A stretch of DNA of 64,000 nucleotides. Source: Candidatus Aegiribacteria sp. MLS_C. Its GTDB lineage: Bacteria; Fermentibacterota; Fermentibacteria; Fermentibacterales; JCC-6. The position numbers and the translations under genes are program-made. A model generated the notes under the pieces. It was given only the letters and a program-made list of their open reading frames with translations. It had not been told where the DNA came from and did no database searches. The stretch spans positions 25,443 to 89,442 of the forward strand of contig LQBI01000007.1 of the NCBI GenBank assembly GCA_002030045.1. The letters run 5' to 3'. Below are positions 59,534-64,000 of the stretch, piece after piece; the stretch's first letter is position 1; every line of letters begins with the position of its first letter.

Positions 59534-61281
59534 TGCGTCTGCTAACCGTATGTAGTCTCCTGCTGCTGCTTGCCTTGCCTGCGGCGGCATACAGGGTCAC
59601 CAATATCTCCGTGGCACCCAGCGGTGACCTGACACAGGTTACGATCACCGCCGACGGGGATATCTCGTACGAGCGGTTCCTGCTGACCGATCCCATGAGG
59701 ATAGTGCTGGACATGGGCGATGCCGTCCACGCACTCCCGGCCATGGACTTCTCCGTGGCCAGGGGCGGGGTGATGTCCATAAGGACCAGCCAGTACAAGG
59801 CTCCGCCGGATGGCATAGTCAGGATCATCATCGATGTGAACGGCGAGCTGGTCAACTACAACGCCAATCTGGAGGGCAGCCAGCTGGTTCTGGAGATACA
59901 GACAGATCCCGCAGGCGTCCCGTTCGCAGAGTGGGCAGCCTCCTCTGCTGCGGTCACCCCGGTGACCTCCGGCGGCAGCGTGGCCCCTCTCTCAGCTGCA
60001 GGATCCAGCCTCTCCGGGCAGACCATAATGTCCTCTTCAAGAGGGATACGCGTCAGCGAGAGCGGGCACCAGGTCGAGGACGGCTTCCCGGTGGAATGGA
60101 TCGGGACCGGCGGAAGGCGAATAACCATAGACGTGGTGGATGCCAACATCGAGACGGTGATGAGAGCTGTCTCCGACGTCAGCGGCATGAACATCATACT
60201 TCCGGAGGACTACACCGCCACAGTCACCGCCAGGCTCCAGAACGTCGGATGGAGGGACGCCCTCACCGCGATACTCCATTCACAGGGACTCGTGGCCAGC
60301 ATGCAGGGCAATGTCCTCAGGGTCATGCCCAGGGACGATTTCTACGATGAGATCAACCAGATGGCGACCACGAGGGCCGATCGCGAGAACCTGCAGGAAC
60401 TCCAGACGGAGATATTCGTCATCAGGTACGCAACGGCCAACAGCATAAGCAATGCCATCGGAACGGCCCTCTCCGAGAGAGGCCAGGTGTCGGTGGACGA
60501 CAGGACCAACTCCATCATAATAACCGACATCCCGTACAAGCTGGAGGAAGTGGGCAGAATGATGCCCATCCTCGACAGCCCCACGGCCCAGGTCATGATA
60601 GAGGCGAAACTGGTGGAGATAGACGCCAGCTACGCCCACGAGCTGGGTATCGACTGGTCCCTTGGCAATCTGAACAGGGCCAACGACATCACCAGGGCTG
60701 GAATGAGCACAAGCGGACTGGGAGTGGGAGACCGGACGGGAACGATATCCTTCAGCACCATCACCAACATGTTGGACGTCAACGCAGCACTGACGATGCT
60801 GGAATCCGAGAACCGCGCCCACATACTCTCGGAACCCAGGATCGCCATAATAGACAACATGACAGGCTCGGTGGTATCGGGGAAGGAGATCCCCCTCACC
60901 CTTCAGGATGAGAGCGGGAACACCTATATACAGCTCTACCAGGTGGGTGTAGAACTCACCGTCACGCCTCACATAAACGCCGACAACAACGTGACACTGG
61001 AGCTGCAGCCCACGGTCAGCGACCTGTCCGGCGAGGCGACCTCTGCCCAGCAGCCCATTATCCTGACCCAGAACGCCAACACGACGCTGATGATAGACGA
61101 CGGCGCCACGGCGGTGATAGGCGGGATCATGAGGAACAGGCAGACCACGGTAAGGAACTCCATTCCGATACTCGGTGCCATACCGCTGCTGGGAGACCTG
61201 CTCTTCTCGTACAACTCCGAGAGGGAGGAGAGCACCGAACTCGTCATCTTCGTGACGCCTCACATAATAAGGCCCTACTAG
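59533..61281 (+). CDS. pilQ: Type IV pilus secretin PilQ
   Basis: A 582-residue outer-membrane secretin: signal peptide (residues 1-19), AMIN domain (about 22-105, TNISVAPSGDLTQVTITAD), an STN/N0 domain (about 190-265, VVDANIETVMRAVSDVSGMN), an N1 domain (about 280-340) and the secretin core (from about 380) with VEIDASYAHELGIDW, VGVELTVTPHIN, and IPILGAIPLLGDLLF. Only one AMIN copy, so it is shorter than many PilQs. ATG 59533 overlaps the previous TGA; GTG 59530 is an alternative. Confidence 0.92.
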   Translation: MRLLTVCSLLLLLALPAAAYRVTNISVAPSGDLTQVTITADGDISYERFLLTDPMRIVLDMGDAVHALPAMDFSVARGGVMSIRTSQYKAPPDGIVRIIIDVNGELVNYNANLEGSQLVLEIQTDPAGVPFAEWAASSAAVTPVTSGGSVAPLSAAGSSLSGQTIMSSSRGIRVSESGHQVEDGFPVEWIGTGGRRITIDVVDANIETVMRAVSDVSGMNIILPEDYTATVTARLQNVGWRDALTAILHSQGLVASMQGNVLRVMPRDDFYDEINQMATTRADRENLQELQTEIFVIRYATANSISNAIGTALSERGQVSVDDRTNSIIITDIPYKLEEVGRMMPILDSPTAQVMIEAKLVEIDASYAHELGIDWSLGNLNRANDITRAGMSTSGLGVGDRTGTISFSTITNMLDVNAALTMLESENRAHILSEPRIAIIDNMTGSVVSGKEIPLTLQDESGNTYIQLYQVGVELTVTPHINADNNVTLELQPTVSDLSGEATSAQQPIILTQNANTTLMIDDGATAVIGGIMRNRQTTVRNSIPILGAIPLLGDLLFSYNSEREESTELVIFVTPHIIRPY

Positions 61282-61297
61282 AGTACAACAGGCCGGA

Positions 61298-61831
61298 GTG
61301 ATCAGGATCGGGCGGGGAAAGTGGAAAGGACACCTTCTCCGCCCTTCCTGCAGCTGCTGCAGGCCGACCTCCTCACTGGTAAGGGGCGCCTTCCTGGATA
61401 TCGCCGGAGAGCGGATGGTGTCGGGTGCTGTTGTATGGGACCTCTGCGCCGGTTCAGGCTCAGTTGGGATAGAAGCGCTGAGCTGGGGAGCTTCCCACTG
61501 CGTGTTCATCGATCGGGACCCTGAGTGCACCGCGTTCGTACGCGGTTTCCTGAGGGCGCACGACGCCAGGGAGTCGGCTACGGTTATCACCGGCGACCTG
61601 CGCAAGTATATTAGGCGCCTGGGAGACCGTCCCGGGCTTGTTTTCATAGACCCGCCCTATGCGATGAGCGGGCTCTACAGATGGATAGAGGACACTGACT
61701 GGTCCTCGGTACTGGCTCCGGGCGGGGGGGTATTCGTCGAGTACGGAGAGACTCCCCCGGCGGACATCCTGTGGAAGGTCCGCAGGTACGGCGACAGCTA
61801 CCTGAGGTACATGATCGGCGAAGGAGAATGA
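61298..61831 (+). CDS. rsmD: 16S rRNA (guanine966-N2)-methyltransferase RsmD
   Basis: A 177-residue Rossmann methyltransferase. N-terminal RIGRGKWKGHLL, SAM motif VWDLCAGSGSVGIEALSWGA, catalytic LVFIDPPYAM. GTG start 16 bases after pilQ; overlaps coaD by 4 bases, the usual rsmD-coaD pairing. Confidence 0.9.
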   Translation: MIRIGRGKWKGHLLRPSCSCCRPTSSLVRGAFLDIAGERMVSGAVVWDLCAGSGSVGIEALSWGASHCVFIDRDPECTAFVRGFLRAHDARESATVITGDLRKYIRRLGDRPGLVFIDPPYAMSGLYRWIEDTDWSSVLAPGGGVFVEYGETPPADILWKVRRYGDSYLRYMIGEGE

Positions 61832-62307
61832 CGATAGTCTATCCAGGCACCTTCGACCCGGCCACGCTGGGTCACATGGACATAATCCGCAGGGCGGGGA
61901 AGATATTCGGCGGCATCGAGGTCGCTGTGGTGAGGCGTTCGGGGAAGCAGCTCAGTTTCTCCATAGAGGAGAGGGTGGAGCTGATGAGGGGTTCCCTGGA
62001 GGAGGCGGGTCTATCAGGGATCAGCGTGACTTCGTTCGACTGTCTTCTCGTCGAGTACATGCGTTCCAGGGGGCTCACCACGTTCATCAGGGGTCTCAGG
62101 GCGAACTCCGACTTCGAGTACGAGTTCCAGATGCAGCTGATGAACAGGAGACTGGCTCCCGATATAACCGGTCTGTATCTTATGCCTTCCGAGGACAACA
62201 TGTACCTCTCCTCTACGCTCGTTAAGGAGATAGCGATGTACGGGGGAGACGTGAAGACACTCGTTACAGAATGCGTCAGGAAGGCCCTCGAAAGACGCTT
62301 CGGATGA
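61828..62307 (+). CDS. coaD: Phosphopantetheine adenylyltransferase
   Basis: A 159-residue enzyme of coenzyme A synthesis, normal length. Motifs: YPGTFDPATLGHMDII (HxGH-type), RGLRANSDFEYEFQM, and YLSSTLVKEIAMYGGDV. Start ATG 61828 follows AAGGAG and overlaps the rsmD stop. Confidence 0.95.
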   Translation: MTIVYPGTFDPATLGHMDIIRRAGKIFGGIEVAVVRRSGKQLSFSIEERVELMRGSLEEAGLSGISVTSFDCLLVEYMRSRGLTTFIRGLRANSDFEYEFQMQLMNRRLAPDITGLYLMPSEDNMYLSSTLVKEIAMYGGDVKTLVTECVRKALERRFG

Positions 62308-62343
62308 TAAGGTAACCGACCAGGGAAAGACGGTGTAGACTAC

Positions 62344-63504
62344 ATGCAATACTCCAGGAACATAGGTCACCTCTCTCCTTCCGCTACACTTCAGCTCAGC
62401 GCAAAGGCGAAGGAGATGCTGCAGTCGGGGCGGGATGTTGTCTCCCTGTCGGCAGGTCAGCCGGATTTTCCGACTCCGGCACCCATAGCCGAAGCCGCCT
62501 TCAGGGCGATAAGCGAGGGAAAGACCGGGTACACGGCAAGTTCCGGCATTCCCGAGCTCAGGAAGGCAGTGGCATCCGGCTATTCGGCCAGGAGGGGACT
62601 GGAATGGTCCCAGTCCGAGGTAATAGTCAGCTGCGGCGCAAAGTTCAGTCTTTCCATCCTTATAGCTTCGGCCATCAATCCGGGTGACAGGGTCCTGCTC
62701 CCAAGACCGTACTGGGTGAGCTATCCCGAGATGGTACTCACGTGGGGAGGGATACCCGTGTATCCCGAGGGAGACATCAATGGGGACTCGATAAGAAAGG
62801 CCGCCGCTGAAGGAGCGGTAGGAGTCCTGCTGAACTATCCATCCAACCCCTCAGGGTACGTCCCAACAGTCGAAGAGATGAGGAATATCGCCGACGCCGT
62901 TGCGGATACGGGGATTTGGGTGATATCGGACGACATATACGAGGACCTCTGCTACCTGGACTCAGGAACACCCCACATCCTGGACGTCAGGCCCGACCTG
63001 AAGGAGAGGACCGCCGTGGTATCCGGTGTGTCGAAGACCTATTCGATGACCGGATGGAGGATAGGTTACTGCCTGTGCAACGCTGAATGGTCAAGACTTG
63101 CAGGCATGCTTCAGGCGCATACCACCTCCAACCCCTGCTCCATCTCCCAGTGGGCCGCCCTGGCCGCCCTGGAGGGCAGTGCCGAAGCGCAGAGGGCAGA
63201 AATGCTTCAGGCATTCAGGAACCGCCGTGACCTGATATGTTCTTTACTTTCGAACGAAGAACGTTTACAATTTGAGAGACCGGAGGGAGCGTTCTACGTG
63301 TTTGCCAGGGTCCTGGTGGAAGGGACGCTTGACAGTGCGGAGTTCTGTGGAGAACTTCTCGAGAAGGAGGAACTTGCGATCATACCGGGTTCCGCTTTCG
63401 GCGCCGAGGGGTATATTAGAATATCCTTCGCGGCAAGTGATGAGGATATTCGGGAAGGTGTGAGGCGACTCGGAAGATTCCTGCGCGGGAGGTACGATAC
63501 ATGA
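62344..63504 (+). CDS. Class I PLP aminotransferase (aspartate aminotransferase-like)
   Basis: A 386-residue fold-type I aminotransferase of the AspB/AAT-Ib group. Visible: SAGQPDFPTP, GYTASSGIPELRKAV, LLNYPSNPSG, and the PLP lysine in SGVSKTYSMTGWRIGY; a terminal arginine region GYIRISFAAS binds substrate carboxylate. Substrate is most likely aspartate, but related prephenate or aromatic specificity cannot be excluded. The end overlaps the next gene by 4 bases. Confidence 0.9.
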   Translation: MQYSRNIGHLSPSATLQLSAKAKEMLQSGRDVVSLSAGQPDFPTPAPIAEAAFRAISEGKTGYTASSGIPELRKAVASGYSARRGLEWSQSEVIVSCGAKFSLSILIASAINPGDRVLLPRPYWVSYPEMVLTWGGIPVYPEGDINGDSIRKAAAEGAVGVLLNYPSNPSGYVPTVEEMRNIADAVADTGIWVISDDIYEDLCYLDSGTPHILDVRPDLKERTAVVSGVSKTYSMTGWRIGYCLCNAEWSRLAGMLQAHTTSNPCSISQWAALAALEGSAEAQRAEMLQAFRNRRDLICSLLSNEERLQFERPEGAFYVFARVLVEGTLDSAEFCGELLEKEELAIIPGSAFGAEGYIRISFAASDEDIREGVRRLGRFLRGRYDT

Positions 63505-63920
63505 TAGTCAGCTGTCCGAAATGCCACTCCAAGTACAACATTCCCGAGAAGAGGATAGGGGACTCTCCCAAGAGGTTTCGCTGCAGGAAGTGTTCAGAGG
63601 TGTTCATCATCAATCCTCCCGAGACCGACAAACCCGAGAAGAAGCAGTCAGTCCTGGAGGAAAGCAAGGAGGAGAGGGCTGCCAGGTTCGCCCGGGTCCT
63701 TGCCAGCGACATGCTCATCTACAACAAGGACCTCATCGAGGAAGCCCGCATGAAAGGCACCATCCCCGAGGTGATGGGACAGGAGATACAGAAGTCATGG
63801 GAACTCTGGAAGTCCCGTTTCCCCGAGGCTTTCGAGGCGAAACCCGAAATATTCAGCGACGCCCTCAACCAGTTCCTTGCGGATGGGGAAAAAGTATTCA
63901 GGGCGCAGGATTTCTCCTAG
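63501..63920 (+). CDS. MJ0042-type zinc-ribbon protein
   Basis: A 139-residue protein whose first 40 residues are the MJ0042/zinc-ribbon_5 domain (VSCPKCHSKYNIPEKRIG, then RCRKCSEVFII). The remainder is a helical domain (SKEERAARFARVLASDML; GQEIQKSWELWKSRF). In deltaproteobacteria and FCB members such N-terminal ribbons occur on regulators and envelope proteins; no membrane helix is seen here. The 80 bases after it to the window end show no feature. Confidence 0.75.
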   Translation: MIVSCPKCHSKYNIPEKRIGDSPKRFRCRKCSEVFIINPPETDKPEKKQSVLEESKEERAARFARVLASDMLIYNKDLIEEARMKGTIPEVMGQEIQKSWELWKSRFPEAFEAKPEIFSDALNQFLADGEKVFRAQDFS

Positions 63921-64000
63921 GCTGGCCCTGAAACCGGCTCATTATCAGTGCTGTATTCCCGAATTACCTAATGAGCAGTCGCATGAAGCAAGACTTCTCA

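Overview
The window is a gene-dense, high-GC bacterial chromosome segment (GC judged by eye, not computed). Three traits stand out. Arginine is written mostly AGG and isoleucine often ATA even in housekeeping genes. Several secreted proteins end in a FlgD-like module of the kind used as a type IX secretion sorting domain, and two of these are gingipain-like C25 peptidases. The type IV pilus and complex I genes have unusual fusions. Together these suggest an uncultured anaerobic lineage of the FCB group (something like Candidatus Fermentibacteria); this placement is inference. No rRNA, CRISPR array, prophage or intact insertion sequence was seen.

Layout. 1-3.8 kb: the end of a complex I operon (nuoB partial, nuoC, nuoD) closed by a NuoI ferredoxin fused to a GltD/NfnB-like flavoprotein. 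4-13 kb: secreted and envelope proteins (a possibly frameshifted gene pair, a C25 peptidase, a ChaN-like protein, an M15 peptidase, a discoidin-like protein, a GT-C-like membrane protein). 13-15 kb: an ABC-2 exporter. 15-18 kb on the minus strand: an SDH-type Clp-fold protease, a secreted unknown, and an HTH-EIIA regulator. 18-26.6 kb: more secreted proteins, including a gene interrupted by two in-frame TGA codons, a second C25 peptidase and a tandem pair of paralogues. 26.6-27.4 kb: an FTR-like protein, a palindromic repeat, and a strong promoter reading into a structured leader RNA. 27.4-30.4 kb: a 980-residue GNAT fusion. 30.5-33.7 kb: a radical SAM gene and a patch of decayed secreted-protein genes.

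33.7-37.7 kb: a GGDEF-AAA-TPR signalling protein, a second copy of the palindromic repeat, and a LEA14-like lipoprotein. 37.8-40.7 kb: tRNA-Cys, then a membrane thiol/iron-sulfur operon (CXXC microprotein, NapH-like protein, TlpA-like thioredoxin) running into a GT2 gene. 40.8-45.2 kb is the most unusual system: a STAS antagonist, a HATPase kinase, and a 1204-residue protein joining a Rossmann-like N-terminus, a STAND-type P-loop NTPase, a long HEAT-like array and a SpoIIE/RsbU phosphatase. It reads as a partner-switching cascade whose phosphatase is controlled by a NACHT/STAND-like sensor. It ends in five exact 24-bp repeats that join its stop codon to the next start.

45.3-51.8 kb: a tightly overlapping housekeeping operon (SAM hydrolase, GH57, zinc ribbon, MurU-like, AmgK-like, trpS, cysS). 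51.8-54.6 kb: two convergent/divergent glycosylation membrane proteins. 55-61.3 kb: a type IV pilus operon (fused PilM-PilN, lipoprotein, PilO, propeller-PilP, PilQ). 61.3-63.9 kb: rsmD, coaD, a class I aminotransferase and an MJ0042-type zinc-ribbon protein. Promoters of sigma-70 type (TTGACC, TTGTCA or TTGCCC, about 17 bp, then TATATT, TATCTT or TATTAT) can be read in front of several units.
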